The notes below the pieces were generated by a model that was not told the DNA's origin, ran no database searches, and saw only the letters and a list, made by a program, of their open reading frames with translations. A program made the position numbers and the translations under genes. A DNA stretch of 64,000 nt from Bacteroides fragilis NCTC 9343 (GTDB taxonomy: Bacteria; Bacteroidota; Bacteroidia; Bacteroidales; Bacteroidaceae): NCBI RefSeq assembly GCF_000025985.1, contig NC_003228.3, positions 2,852,001-2,916,000 on the forward strand, in the 5' to 3' direction. Shown piece after piece: positions 18,868-28,480 of the stretch (positions are counted from its first letter, which is position 1; every line of letters begins with the position of its first letter).

Positions 18868-18944
18868 TGGTTTGAGTCTTTATAAATTAGGAGGTAAATA
18901 TATTAAAAAATCAATAAAAGCAAGGCAAGATGCTATCTTTTTCT

Positions 18945-18952
18945 TATATTTG
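18945..18952 (+). promoter_or_regulatory. -7 promoter element of the Nif3-like gene
   Basis: TATATTTG matches TAnnTTTG, 21 bases before ATG 18974. It makes the much longer upstream-open frame (from 18728) untranslated, supporting the start at 18974. Confidence 0.55.
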
Positions 18953-18973
18953 CAGGCAAATTTTCTACTAAAA

Positions 18974-20068
18974 ATGAAAATTAAAGAAATAGTAAGCGCC
19001 CTTGAACGGTTCGCGCCTCTGCCATTGCAAGACGGATTTGATAATGCCGGCCTGCAAATCGGATTGACAGATGCGGAAACAACAGGGGCTTTGTTGTGTC
19101 TTGACGTTACCGAAGCTGTGTTGGATGAAGCCATCGCGTCCGGATGTAATCTCATTATATCCCATCATCCTCTTATTTTTAAAGGTTATAAATCAATCAC
19201 CGGTAAAGATTACGTTGAGCGATGTATTCTGAAAGCAATCAAAAACGACATCGTTATTTATTCGGCCCATACCAATCTGGATAATGCTCCGGGCGGAGTC
19301 AATTTCAAAATAGCCGAGAAGATAGGATTAAAAAATGTACGTATACTCGACCCTAAAGAAAGCAGTCTGATAAAATTAGTCACATTTGTTCCGTCTGCCC
19401 AGGCTGAAGAGGTCCGTAATGCTTTGTTCACAGCAGGATGTGGATGTATAGGCAATTATGATTCGTGTAGTTATAATACAGAAGGGGAGGGAACTTTCCG
19501 CGCACAGGAAGGGAGCCATCCTTTCTGCGGAACAGTGGGAGAACTTCATCACGAAACAGAAGTGCGGATTGAAACGATCCTGCCTGAATATAAGAAAGGA
19601 GAAGTTATCCGTGCATTGCTTTCCAAACATCCATATGAAGAACCGGCTTATGACTTATATCCTCTCCACAATAGTTGGGCCCAAGTCGGATCAGGAATTG
19701 TCGGTGAATTGGAAGAACCGGAATCCGAACTCGAATTCCTGAAGCGAATAAAGAAAATATTCGAAGTCGGATGTTTGAAGCACAACAAACTTACAGGCCG
19801 CCTGATTCAGAAAGTATCCCTTTGCGGAGGGGCAGGAGCTTTCCTTATTCCGCAGGCAGTCCGTAGCGGAGCTGATGTCTTTATCACGGGTGAAATTAAA
19901 TATCACGACTATTTCGGTCGTGAAACTGACATTTTGCTTGCTGAAATAGGACATTACGAAAGCGAACAATATACAAAAGAAATTTTTTATTCTATAATAC
20001 GGGATTTATTTCCTAATTTTGCACTCCAATTTAGTAAGGTAAACACGAATCCCATTAAATATTTATAA
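18974..20068 (+). CDS. Nif3-like dinuclear metal-centre protein
   Basis: A 364-residue protein of the Nif3/YbgI family (sometimes annotated as GTP cyclohydrolase 1 type 2 homologue). The metal-binding blocks are IISHHPLIFKG, SAHTNLDNAPGGVN, and near the C-terminus GHYESEQYTKE. The longer-than-YbgI length reflects a central PII-like insert, roughly residues 125-230, as in the Bacteroidetes and Gram-positive forms. The start is ATG 18974: family homology begins with MKIKEIVSALE and the -7 box at 18945 precedes it. The biochemical role of the family is unsettled. It lies 5 bases before the zinc-ribbon gene, so it is probably co-transcribed with it. Confidence 0.88.
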   Translation: MKIKEIVSALERFAPLPLQDGFDNAGLQIGLTDAETTGALLCLDVTEAVLDEAIASGCNLIISHHPLIFKGYKSITGKDYVERCILKAIKNDIVIYSAHTNLDNAPGGVNFKIAEKIGLKNVRILDPKESSLIKLVTFVPSAQAEEVRNALFTAGCGCIGNYDSCSYNTEGEGTFRAQEGSHPFCGTVGELHHETEVRIETILPEYKKGEVIRALLSKHPYEEPAYDLYPLHNSWAQVGSGIVGELEEPESELEFLKRIKKIFEVGCLKHNKLTGRLIQKVSLCGGAGAFLIPQAVRSGADVFITGEIKYHDYFGRETDILLAEIGHYESEQYTKEIFYSIIRDLFPNFALQFSKVNTNPIKYL

Positions 20069-20073
20069 GTAAA

Positions 20074-20898
20074 ATGGCAAGAGAAGCTAAAAATGAACCG
20101 AAAGAGTTGACAGTGGAACAGAAGTTGAAAGCTTTGTACCAGCTGCAAACAACATTATCTAAGATTGACGAGATTAAAACGTTGAGAGGTGAACTTCCAT
20201 TGGAAGTACAAGACCTTGAAGACGAAATTGCCGGTCTGAGTACACGTATCGACAAAATCAAGTCGGAAGTAGACGAACTCAAATCAGCTATCGCCGGTAA
20301 GAGAGTGGAAATTGAAGCAGCCAAAGCTTCGGTTGAGAAATATAAATCACAGCAGGACAATGTTCGTAATAACCGCGAATATGACTTCCTGACAAAAGAG
20401 ATCGAATTCCAGTCTTTGGAAATGGAACTTTGCGAAAAGAGAATTAAAGAATTTACTGCAGAAGAGCAGGAGAAATCTGAAGAAATAGAGAAAAATACCA
20501 AAGCACTGGAAGAACGCCAGAAAGACCTCGACCAGAAGAAGAATGAACTGGATGAAATCATCGAAGAGACCAAACAGGAAGAAGAGAAGTTGAGAGACAA
20601 AGCAAAAGATCTCGAGACAAAGATAGAACCCCGCCTGCTTCAATCTTTCAAGCGCATCCGTAAAAATTCACGTAACGGTTTAGGTATTGTATACGTACAG
20701 CGTGATGCATGTGGTGGTTGTTTCAATAAAATTCCGCCTCAGAGACAACTGGATATCCGTTCACGTAAAAAAATTATCGTTTGCGAATACTGTGGACGTA
20801 TCATGATTGACCCGGAACTGGCAGGTGTAGAAATAGAACACAAAGTAGAAGAAGCACCGGTTACCACCAAAAGAGCTATCAGAAGAAAAGCTGAATAA
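20074..20898 (+). CDS. Coiled-coil C4 zinc-ribbon protein (DUF164 type)
   Basis: A 274-residue protein with a long helical, charged coiled coil from about residue 25 to 190, then a zinc ribbon with cysteines at 213, 216, 237 and 240 (CGGC and CEYC). This layout is typical of the DUF164/zf-RING_7 family, which often lies beside Nif3-like genes, as here (5-base gap). Its role is unknown; the coiled coil suggests a nucleic-acid or protein scaffold. A strong terminator follows. Confidence 0.85.
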   Translation: MAREAKNEPKELTVEQKLKALYQLQTTLSKIDEIKTLRGELPLEVQDLEDEIAGLSTRIDKIKSEVDELKSAIAGKRVEIEAAKASVEKYKSQQDNVRNNREYDFLTKEIEFQSLEMELCEKRIKEFTAEEQEKSEEIEKNTKALEERQKDLDQKKNELDEIIEETKQEEEKLRDKAKDLETKIEPRLLQSFKRIRKNSRNGLGIVYVQRDACGGCFNKIPPQRQLDIRSRKKIIVCEYCGRIMIDPELAGVEIEHKVEEAPVTTKRAIRRKAE

Positions 20899-20950
20899 AG
20901 CTCGATAGTCCGATTCCGGAGGACTAGTGAAACATATTATAATACTATTT

Positions 20951-21009
20951 AAACCCATAATTTTACTATAATTCCTAATTGAATTTTAGTAAAGTTATGG
21001 GTTTTTGTT
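20951..21009 (+). terminator. Intrinsic terminator, 18-bp stem
   Basis: AAACCCATAATTTTACTA (20951-20968) pairs with the arm at 20987-21004 with one G-U wobble, then a T-rich run. The loop is 18 bases. It ends the Nif3/zinc-ribbon transcript before the efflux operon. Confidence 0.8.
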
Positions 21010-21135
21010 TATGAAATACCCATTTACTTTTTAAAGAAAACAGATTCCCTTTTGAGCGTAGCCATTCTCTTGCAGAGCGGATAAACAAATACTTCTTTTC
21101 GTTGTTATGTTTTCATTTCTAAATAACCTAAGCTT

Positions 21136-22542
21136 ATGAAACTACGAATAGGAAGTATCACGTTCTTGCTGTTTCTTTCATCCGTTGCCTTTCCACAGGC
21201 CACGAGCCGCTATCTGGACAAACCATTACCACAAGGATGGGAAGAAGATACACAAATATTTCAGCAAGTATTGCCAGTGGACGACCAATGGTGGAAAGCA
21301 TTTCAGGACCCCGTTCTCGACTCACTCATCTCCGTTGCAGTCAAGCAGAATTATTCGGTACTGACTGCGATTGATCGTATCAATATGGCAAAAGCCAACC
21401 TAAGAATGGAACGTGGAAATTTTTTCCCAACAATCGGGTTGAATGCCGGATGGACCCGCCAGCAAAGCAGTGGCAACACCAGTGACTTGCCACAATCGAC
21501 TCAACATTATTATGATGCCTCGCTCAATATGAGCTGGGAGTTAGACCTCTTTGGAAGCATACGCAATCGCGTAAAAGCCCAGAAAGAAAACTTTGCGGCC
21601 AGTAAAGAAGAATATACCGGCACAATGATATCACTTTGTGCCCAGGTAGCCTCAGCATACATCAACCTGCGGGAGTTGCAACAAGAATTGGCTGTAGTGC
21701 AAAAGAACTGTGCATCCCAAGAGGCGGTATTAAAAATTACAGAAGTAAGATACAACACCGGACTCGTATCTAAACTGGATGTGGCACAGGCTAAGTCGGT
21801 GTTCTTCAGTACCAAAGCATCGATTCCTCAAATCGAATCGGGCATTAATCAATACATTACGACCCTTGCCATACTATTGGGTACTTATCCCCAGGAAGTG
21901 CGGCCAGCTCTAACCGCTCCCGGAACATTACCGGATTATATGGAACCTATCGGAGTGGGGCTTCCGGCCGATTTGTTACTTCGCCGCCCGGACATACGCA
22001 GTGCCGAACGAAGCGTCAATGCACAAGCCGCTTTAGTAGGAGCGTCTAAGTCGGACTGGTTGCCTCAGGTCTTTCTAAAAGGATCGGTTGGTTATGCAGC
22101 AAAGGACCTGAAAGACCTGACCCATCATAAAAGTATGACCTATGAAATTGCTCCGGCACTGAGTTGGACGCTTTTTAAAGGAACTCAACTAGTGAATGCT
22201 ACCAAATTGGCCAAAGCACAATTGGACGAAGCTATCAACCAGTTCAATCAGACAGTATTGATCGCCATACAAGAGACAGACAACGCTATGAACGCTTACC
22301 GGAATTCTATCAAGCAAATAGTAGCTTTGCGCGAAGTGCGCAATCAGGGACAAGAGACCCTGACTCTCTCGCTGGAACTTTACAAACAAGGATTGACCCC
22401 ATTCCAGAACGTACTGGATGCCCAACGCTCACTGCTCAGTTATGAAAACCAGCTGGTTCAAGCCAGAGGATATTCTCTACTCCAACTGATAGCTATGTAC
22501 CAGGCATTGGGAGGCGGATGGTCCGGAAACCTGAATAATTAA
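21136..22542 (+). CDS. Outer-membrane efflux channel, TolC/NodT family
   Basis: A 468-residue outer-membrane factor of an RND efflux pump. A signal peptide ends near residue 20 (VAFPQA); there is no lipobox cysteine. Two repeated TolC-type halves are visible: the first begins DPVLDSLI.VAVKQNYSVLTA, the second contains RRPDIRSAERSVNAQAALVGASKSDWLPQ, with tail LSLELYKQGLTPFQNVLDAQRSLL. It forms a trimeric channel through the outer membrane. It is the first gene of the operon, followed by the adaptor (18-base gap) and the pump (4-base gap). Confidence 0.92.
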   Translation: MKLRIGSITFLLFLSSVAFPQATSRYLDKPLPQGWEEDTQIFQQVLPVDDQWWKAFQDPVLDSLISVAVKQNYSVLTAIDRINMAKANLRMERGNFFPTIGLNAGWTRQQSSGNTSDLPQSTQHYYDASLNMSWELDLFGSIRNRVKAQKENFAASKEEYTGTMISLCAQVASAYINLRELQQELAVVQKNCASQEAVLKITEVRYNTGLVSKLDVAQAKSVFFSTKASIPQIESGINQYITTLAILLGTYPQEVRPALTAPGTLPDYMEPIGVGLPADLLLRRPDIRSAERSVNAQAALVGASKSDWLPQVFLKGSVGYAAKDLKDLTHHKSMTYEIAPALSWTLFKGTQLVNATKLAKAQLDEAINQFNQTVLIAIQETDNAMNAYRNSIKQIVALREVRNQGQETLTLSLELYKQGLTPFQNVLDAQRSLLSYENQLVQARGYSLLQLIAMYQALGGGWSGNLNN

Positions 22543-22560
22543 CTATAAAGACTTGTCATA

Positions 22561-23700
22561 ATGAAAAAACTAATGTATATTTTCCTCATCCTCCCTTTGA
22601 TAATGAGCGGATGTAAAGGGAAAAAAGAAACCGAAAGAGGAGGGATGCCCACTCCGGAAATCAGTGTGGCATATCCACTCGTACAAAACATTACCCTAAC
22701 AAAAGATTATCCGGGATATCTGACTACCGAACAAACAGTAAATCTGGTAGCCAGAGTCAACGGTGCCTTGCAGTCCGCCTCTTTCACACCGGGAACTCGT
22801 GTGAAGCAAGGGCAACTCTTATTCGTAATCGAACCAACGATCTACAAAGATAATGTAACTCAAGCCGAAGCGCAACTGAAAACCGCACTTGCACAGTTGG
22901 AATATGCCCGTAACAACTATAGCCGCATGAAAGAGGCTCTAAAAAGTGATGCGGTCAGCCGTATACAAGTATTACAAGCTGAATCGAATGTAGCCGAAGC
23001 CACTGCAGCAGTCAGCAATGCCGAAGCCACTCTGAATACTGCACACACCAATCTGGGCTATTGCTATATCCGTGCCCCTTTCAACGGAACTGTCAGCCGC
23101 TCGCTTTACGATGTGGGCAGCTATATCAGCGGAGCCGCACAACCTGTCACTTTGGCTACGATCTATAAAGACGACCGCATGTACACCTATTTTAATGTTG
23201 CCGACAACCAATGGCTTTCAATGCTACTCTCTCAAAACGGTAAAGAAGAGGAACTCCCCAAAAATGTCATCGTGCGCCTGGGTGAGAACGGCACACAAAA
23301 CTATCCGGCCACATTGGATTATTTATCGCCCAATGTCGACTTGAACACAGGAACACTCAACGTGCGCGCCAATCTGGATAATCCGAAAGGTATTCTGAAA
23401 AGCGGACTATACGTCAGTATCACATTGCCTTATGCCGAGGCAAAACAAGCAGTGCTTGTTCCGGAAGCTTCCATCGGTACAGATCAGTTGGGGAAATACC
23501 TATACATCGTAAACGATTCGAATATAGTACGCTACAGGCATATCGAACCGGGACAACTGGTCAATGACACATTGCGCCAGATAAAGAGCGGACTTTCGCC
23601 CAAAGAACAATATATCACCACAGCACTGATGAAAGTACGTGATGGCATGAAAGTCAAGCCCGTATCAGTCAATCACGAGTCATCAACCTCTAATCGTTAA
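22561..23700 (+). CDS. RND efflux adaptor (membrane fusion protein), lipoprotein
   Basis: A 379-residue periplasmic adaptor of the AcrA/MexA family. The signal ends in LIMSGC, a lipoprotein box with Cys at residue 19, so it is probably anchored in the inner membrane. The chain shows a lipoyl/hairpin/barrel organisation: barrel strands, the helical hairpin near residues 95-165 ([23 protein letters not shown]), then the barrel again ([15 protein letters not shown]). It links the inner-membrane pump to the outer-membrane channel. It lies between the two genes of the same complex. Confidence 0.93.
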   Translation: MKKLMYIFLILPLIMSGCKGKKETERGGMPTPEISVAYPLVQNITLTKDYPGYLTTEQTVNLVARVNGALQSASFTPGTRVKQGQLLFVIEPTIYKDNVTQAEAQLKTALAQLEYARNNYSRMKEALKSDAVSRIQVLQAESNVAEATAAVSNAEATLNTAHTNLGYCYIRAPFNGTVSRSLYDVGSYISGAAQPVTLATIYKDDRMYTYFNVADNQWLSMLLSQNGKEEELPKNVIVRLGENGTQNYPATLDYLSPNVDLNTGTLNVRANLDNPKGILKSGLYVSITLPYAEAKQAVLVPEASIGTDQLGKYLYIVNDSNIVRYRHIEPGQLVNDTLRQIKSGLSPKEQYITTALMKVRDGMKVKPVSVNHESSTSNR

Positions 23701-23704
23701 CTGC

Positions 23705-26700
23705 ATGTTTTCAAAGTTCTTTATCAATCGACCTATATTCGCCACGGTACTGGCATTGATCATCGTGGTGGCCGGATTGGTAACATTAAATATATTGCCT
23801 GTCGCACAGTTTCCGGAGATAACTCCGCCTACAGTACAGGTATCTGCCTTCTATCCGGGGGCAAATGCTGAGACCGTAGCCCAGACTGTCGGCATTCCCA
23901 TAGAACAGCAAGTAAATGGCGTAGACGGTATGCTGTATATGAGCTCTACAGCGTCCAGCTCGGGTGCCTATTCGTTGACCATTACTTTTGCTGTCGGTAC
24001 AGACATAGATATGGCCACTGTACAAGTTCAAAACCGGGTAAACGTAGCACAATCTTCGTTACCGGAACCTGTCATCGTTCAGGGAGTAACGGTACAGAAG
24101 CAATCGTCCAATATTGTGATGTTTCTCACGATGCAGGCACAAGACTCTGTATACGACGGGCTTTACCTTACGAACTACGCTCAGTTGAATCTGGTAGACC
24201 AATTGACACGTGTACCCGGCGTAGGGGCTGTCAATGTAATGGGAGCGGGCAATTACAGCATGCGCGTCTGGCTCGATCCGGAAGCAATGCGCATCCGTAA
24301 CCTCTCGCCGGCACAAATCTATCAGGCTATCCAGTCACAAAACATAGAGGTCAGTGCCGGTTATATCGGACAGCCTATTGGCAAAAACAACAATAATGCC
24401 TATCAGTATACCTTGAATGTACAAGGTCGCCTGACGTCTCCCGAAGAGTTCGGCAACATTATTATCCGAACTGAAGAAGGAGGGAAAATGCTCCGGCTAA
24501 AAGATGTGGCGCGCATCGACCTCGGCAGTTCTTCGTACAACGTAGTGTCCAAACTAAAGGGACACCCTACTGCTGCCATCGCTATCTATCAACAACCGGG
24601 TTCGAACTCGCTCGATGTCTCTAAAGGAGTCAAGGCAAAAATGCAGGAGCTTGCACAAAACTTCCCGGCCGGAGTCAGCTATAACGTGACCTTAGATACG
24701 ACCGATGTCATCAATGCATCCATTGATGAAGTACTCGTTACTTTTCTGGAAACAACCTTATTGGTGGTACTCGTTATCTTCCTGTTTCTACAGAACTGGC
24801 GGGCTGTCATCATTCCATGTATCACCATTCCGGTATCACTGATCGGTACACTGGCAGTCATGGCGGCACTTGGATTTTCAATCAATACTTTAACTCTATT
24901 CGGATTGATACTTGCCGTAGCAATAGTGGTGGATGATGCGATTGTGGTAGTAGAAAATGCTTCACGTTTGCTGGAGACAGGACAGTATTCTCCCAAAGAA
25001 GCCGTCACCAAAGCAATGGGAGAAATCACAGGACCAATTGTCGGAGTGGTATTGGTATTATTGGCAGTTTTTATCCCTACCACATTAATCAGCGGCATCT
25101 CCGGACAACTTTATAAGCAATTTGCCCTGACCATTGCTGCATCTACCGTATTAAGCGGTATTAATTCGTTGACACTGACCCCGGCATTATGCGCACTGTT
25201 TCTGGAGCATAACAAGCCATCCAATTTCTTCATATACAAGGGATTCAATAAGGTATATGATAAGACACAGAATCTATATGACCGTATCGTGAAGGGATTA
25301 CTCATCCGTCCCGGCCTTGCGTTGATCTCTTATGGTATTATTACGGCAGTGGCTGTTATCCTGTTCATGAAATGGCCTTCAACCTTCGTCCCTGATGAAG
25401 ATGACGGCTACTTCATAGCTGTCATCCAGTTGCCACCGGCTTCAAGTCTGGAACGCACACAGGCCGTGGGTCGGAAAGTCAATCAGATTCTGGACAGTTA
25501 TCCTGAAGTAAAAGACTATATCGGTATCAGCGGATTTTCTATTATGGGAGGTGGCGAACAGTCCAACACAGGTACTTATTTCGTTGTCTTGAAAAACTGG
25601 GACCAACGGAAAGGAAAAGAGCATACTGCTGCGGCTGTGGTCGAACGTTTCAACGAGATGGCTTATGGCATCCAGGAAGCACAGATATTCGCAATGGTAC
25701 CTCCGGCCATTCCCGGATTAGGAGCTTCAGGAGGGTTACAGCTACAATTGGAAGATCGCAATAACCTGGGGCCGACTGAAATGCAACGGGCTGTCGAAAC
25801 CCTGATGGCTACTTATCACACTCAACCCGCTCTCGCATCCATATCCAGTATGTACCAGGCCAATGTACCACAGTATTTCCTGAATATCGACCGCGATAAA
25901 GTACAGTTTATGGGCATTCAGTTGGATAACGTATTCTCTACACTGAGTTATTATATGGGAGCGGCCTATGTCAATGACTTTGTTCAATTCGGACGTATCT
26001 ATCAGGTAAAGATAGAGGCCGGAGAACAAGCTCAAAAAGTAATTGACGACGTGCTGAAACTCAGCGTCCCCAACGCCAAAGGAGATATGGTCCCATTTTC
26101 ATCCTTTACCAAAGTCGAAGAGCGCTTGGGGATGGACCAGATCAGCCGTTACAACATGTACTCGACAGCATCTATCACCTGCAACGTGGCTTCGGGAAGC
26201 AGTTCGGGTGAGGGAATACAGCAAATGGAAGACCTGATTAAGGACCAACTGGGTAACGAGTTTGGCTACGAATGGACCTCGGTAGCCTATCAGGAGACGC
26301 AAGCAGGCAACACAACCACCATCGTATTCATCATGGCATTATTGGTGGCATTCCTGGTACTGGCAGCCCAATACGAAAGCTGGACAAGCCCCTTATCAGC
26401 AATTATGGGATTGCCAATGGCTTTATTGGGAGCAATGATAGGTTGTTCTGTCATGGGGACCCCTGTGAGCATTTATACTCAGATCGGCATCATTTTACTG
26501 ATCGCCCTTTCTGCGAAAAACGGAATCCTCATTGTTGAATTTGCACGCGACTTCCGTGCCGAAGGTAACTCTATTCGCGATGCCGCCTATGAAGCCGGGC
26601 ATGTCCGGCTGCGTCCGATCCTGATGACCTCTTTTGCATTCGTATTGGGAGTGATGCCTCTTCTGTTCGCCACAGGGGCCGGGGCGCAAAGCCGTATCGC

Positions 26701-26827
26701 ACTCGGCGCAGCTGTTGTTTTCGGTATGGCCCTGAACACGTTACTGGCAACGATATATATCCCGAATTTCTACGAGCTGATGCAAAAGTTCCAGGAAAAC
26801 GTATTGGATCGCAAGAAAAAGAAATAG
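23705..26827 (+). CDS. RND multidrug efflux pump, AcrB/MexB (HAE1) family
   Basis: A 1040-residue inner-membrane pump of the usual HAE1 length. It starts [24 protein letters not shown], the first transmembrane helix. The proton-relay aspartates are in [17 protein letters not shown] in TM4 near residue 405. A GxxG-rich porter domain follows, and a second membrane half ends with [15 protein letters not shown]. It drives drug or bile-salt export with the proton gradient, working with the two preceding genes. Substrate range is not predictable from sequence. The gene ends the operon before a terminator at 26876. Confidence 0.95.
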   Translation: MFSKFFINRPIFATVLALIIVVAGLVTLNILPVAQFPEITPPTVQVSAFYPGANAETVAQTVGIPIEQQVNGVDGMLYMSSTASSSGAYSLTITFAVGTDIDMATVQVQNRVNVAQSSLPEPVIVQGVTVQKQSSNIVMFLTMQAQDSVYDGLYLTNYAQLNLVDQLTRVPGVGAVNVMGAGNYSMRVWLDPEAMRIRNLSPAQIYQAIQSQNIEVSAGYIGQPIGKNNNNAYQYTLNVQGRLTSPEEFGNIIIRTEEGGKMLRLKDVARIDLGSSSYNVVSKLKGHPTAAIAIYQQPGSNSLDVSKGVKAKMQELAQNFPAGVSYNVTLDTTDVINASIDEVLVTFLETTLLVVLVIFLFLQNWRAVIIPCITIPVSLIGTLAVMAALGFSINTLTLFGLILAVAIVVDDAIVVVENASRLLETGQYSPKEAVTKAMGEITGPIVGVVLVLLAVFIPTTLISGISGQLYKQFALTIAASTVLSGINSLTLTPALCALFLEHNKPSNFFIYKGFNKVYDKTQNLYDRIVKGLLIRPGLALISYGIITAVAVILFMKWPSTFVPDEDDGYFIAVIQLPPASSLERTQAVGRKVNQILDSYPEVKDYIGISGFSIMGGGEQSNTGTYFVVLKNWDQRKGKEHTAAAVVERFNEMAYGIQEAQIFAMVPPAIPGLGASGGLQLQLEDRNNLGPTEMQRAVETLMATYHTQPALASISSMYQANVPQYFLNIDRDKVQFMGIQLDNVFSTLSYYMGAAYVNDFVQFGRIYQVKIEAGEQAQKVIDDVLKLSVPNAKGDMVPFSSFTKVEERLGMDQISRYNMYSTASITCNVASGSSSGEGIQQMEDLIKDQLGNEFGYEWTSVAYQETQAGNTTTIVFIMALLVAFLVLAAQYESWTSPLSAIMGLPMALLGAMIGCSVMGTPVSIYTQIGIILLIALSAKNGILIVEFARDFRAEGNSIRDAAYEAGHVRLRPILMTSFAFVLGVMPLLFATGAGAQSRIALGAAVVFGMALNTLLATIYIPNFYELMQKFQENVLDRKKKK

Positions 26828-26875
26828 TCCTCTATTTCAAGTTCTCTATTGTAAAAAACGTCTTTTTCATTTCAC

Positions 26876-26923
26876 AGCCTATTGTCACCGGACAGAGTTT
26901 CGGGTGTCAATAGGCTTCTTTAT
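26876..26923 (+). terminator. Intrinsic terminator of the RND operon
   Basis: AGCCTATTGTCAC (26876-26888) pairs with GTGTCAATAGGCT (26904-26916) with one internal mismatch, then TCTTTAT. It lies 49 bases after the pump stop. Confidence 0.65.
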
Positions 26924-27035
26924 AGTTGTCAAAAAGTCAACCAAGCATTTTCATCTTAGCGCCATACCGATACAATGAAAATTAGCTTTTGAAACAAAAG
27001 TATTGATTACAAGCCGTTTATTATACGAACAATCC

Positions 27036-27086
27036 ATCATTACGAAGTTAACTTTAATAGTGTGTTAAAGTTAACTTCGTAATGAT
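27036..27086. repeat. Perfect 22-bp inverted repeat with 7-base spacer
   Basis: The left arm 27036-27057 (ATCATTACGAAGTTAACTTTAA) and the right arm 27065-27086 are exact reverse complements, separated by TAGTGTG. Each arm contains the self-complementary core AAGTTAACTT. There is no T-run after either arm, so it is not a typical intrinsic terminator. It lies between the convergent 3' ends of the RND operon and the leftward HsdR_N gene. Confidence 0.8.
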
Positions 27087-27171
27087 AAACAATTAACTTC
27101 TTGCATTTACGATATTAACTTCCTGGAAAGAGGATAATAGATGCCGGAAAGAGTCATTAACATTGTTAATT

Positions 27172-27621
27172 TTATAAAGCGTCATAATCCGGAATATCCG
27201 ACAGAAACGAATAACTTTGAGTATCATAATCCATCCGGCAACAATAGTGTTGCATCCCATTACTGACAACCAGATAATCAACTTTCAAAACCATATTATA
27301 GCGGGTGATCTGATCAAAAACAGCCTGCGTAATCTCAATGTGGGGAGCTTTATATTCAACAATCATTCTGGCACTAAGATCGCGTTTGTATAGCACTGTG
27401 TCACATCGTTTTTTAGTCCCGTTCAGGTTCAGCAGCACTTCATTTGCCATCAAAGACGACGGATACCCCTTATGAACAATAAGAAAGTGTACAAAGTGCT
27501 GACGGACCCATTCTTCAGGGGTCAATGCGACATAACGACGGCGAATCACATCGAAAATAACATTTTTTCCATTTCGAGTGGCGATTTTAGTGTCAAATAC
27601 TGGTAGGTTTAACGATAACAT
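27172..27621 (-). CDS. Orphan HsdR N-terminal (PD-(D/E)XK-like) domain protein
   Basis: A 149-residue protein that matches the N-terminal nuclease-type domain of type I restriction HsdR (HSDR_N_2). Candidate active-site residues are Asp74 in KKRCDTVLYK and Glu89/Lys91 in IVEYKAP, the D...ExK pattern, so the motif looks intact. The helicase and specificity parts are absent and no hsdS/hsdM is nearby, so it is not a working type I system. Such stand-alone proteins occur widely in Bacteroides, and their role is unknown. It is divergent from AMP nucleosidase with overlapping promoter regions. Confidence 0.78.
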   Translation of the reverse strand: MLSLNLPVFDTKIATRNGKNVIFDVIRRRYVALTPEEWVRQHFVHFLIVHKGYPSSLMANEVLLNLNGTKKRCDTVLYKRDLSARMIVEYKAPHIEITQAVFDQITRYNMVLKVDYLVVSNGMQHYCCRMDYDTQSYSFLSDIPDYDAL

Positions 27622-27625
27622 TTAC

Positions 27626-27675
27626 TATTTTTGTAAGTTAAATAATGGCTTCCTGCTATTGGAAGCACAAATTTA
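27626..27675. promoter_or_regulatory. Overlapping divergent promoters of the HsdR_N gene and amn
   Basis: TATTTTTG at 27626-27633 (plus) and TATTTTTG-type TAAATTTG at 27668-27675 (minus) both match TAnnTTTG, and their predicted starts (near 27640 rightward and 27661 leftward) make the two leaders complementary over about 20 bases. The inverted repeat GCTTCC-N7-GGAAGC at 27648-27666 lies in the overlap and could be an operator or RNA stem. Confidence 0.45.
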
Positions 27676-27685
27676 ATGGAATCTT

Positions 27686-28462
27686 ATGAAAACAAAGCAA
27701 GAAATCGTAGCTAATTGGCTACCCCGTTACACCAAACGTAACCTGGAAGACTTTGGAGAGTATATCCTGTTGACTAACTTCAACAAGTATGTAGAAATAT
27801 TTGCAGAGAAATTTAATGTTCCCATTTTGGGTAAAGACGCCAATATGATCTCTGCCAGTGCAGAAGGAATCACAATCATCAACTTTGGCATGGGAAGTCC
27901 CAATGCCGCCATAATTATGGATCTGCTGAGTGCCATCTCTCCAAAAGCCTGCCTGTTTCTGGGAAAATGTGGCGGAATCGATAAAAAAAATAAAATAGGT
28001 GACCTGATTCTGCCAATTGCCGCTATCCGCGGTGAAGGTACCTCAAACGACTATTTCCCGCCGGAGGTTCCGTCCCTGCCGGCATTTATGCTGCAGCGTG
28101 CCGTATCATCGGCTATCCGTGACTATGCTCGCGATTATTGGACAGGAACAGTCTATACAACCAACCGCCGTATTTGGGAGCATGATGACACCTTTAAAGA
28201 GTATCTGAAAAGAACTCGTGCAATGGCAGTTGATATGGAAACGGCAACTCTGTTCAGTTGCGGTTTTGCCAATCATATCCCGACCGGAGCTTTACTACTC
28301 GTATCCGACCAGCCTATGATTCCGGAAGGAGTGAAAACTGATAAAAGCGACAACATCGTTACCAAAAACTATGTAGAGGAGCATGTAGAGATAGGCATCG
28401 CCTCGCTACGAATGATCATTGATGAAAAGAAAACTGTAAAACACCTGAAATTCGACTGGTAA
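27686..28462 (+). CDS. amn: AMP nucleosidase
   Basis: A 258-residue enzyme of the nucleoside phosphorylase superfamily that splits AMP into adenine and ribose 5-phosphate. The family blocks are INFGMGSPNAA (phosphate site), FLGKCGGID, and the late AVDMETATLF containing the purine-site glutamate and aspartate. It is the short form, without the extra N-terminal domain of the E. coli enzyme (about 480 residues), which is usual in Bacteroidetes. It is followed 18 bases later by holA, probably in the same transcript. Confidence 0.88.
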   Translation: MKTKQEIVANWLPRYTKRNLEDFGEYILLTNFNKYVEIFAEKFNVPILGKDANMISASAEGITIINFGMGSPNAAIIMDLLSAISPKACLFLGKCGGIDKKNKIGDLILPIAAIRGEGTSNDYFPPEVPSLPAFMLQRAVSSAIRDYARDYWTGTVYTTNRRIWEHDDTFKEYLKRTRAMAVDMETATLFSCGFANHIPTGALLLVSDQPMIPEGVKTDKSDNIVTKNYVEEHVEIGIASLRMIIDEKKTVKHLKFDW

Positions 28463-28480
28463 CGCCACACTTATATTTAT

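Larger units (their letters stand above)
26828..27171. other. Gene-free spacer between the RND operon and the HsdR_N gene (344 bp)
   Basis: It contains the terminator at 26876-26923, then about 110 bases without a recognisable feature, then the perfect 22-bp inverted repeat at 27036-27086. The remaining 85 bases repeat the words AATTAACTTC and ATTAACTTCC near 27090-27120, short degenerate echoes of the inverted-repeat arms. No ORF with coding character was seen. Confidence 0.7.

Noticed and set aside
18728..18973. N-terminal extension of the Nif3-like protein
   Set aside because: The extension crosses the opposite-strand lipoprotein gene and a -7 box, and the family begins at MKIKEIV (18974).
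27036..27086. CRISPR repeat or transposon end
   Set aside because: Only one palindrome, no repeat-spacer series, no transposase and no target-site duplication visible.
27093..27281. Short leftward open frame overlapping the HsdR_N gene
   Set aside because: It lies mostly in another frame of the HsdR_N 3' end and has no recognisable content; a shadow.
27172..27621. Complete type I restriction system
   Set aside because: Only an N-terminal HsdR-like domain is present; hsdM, hsdS and the helicase part are absent.
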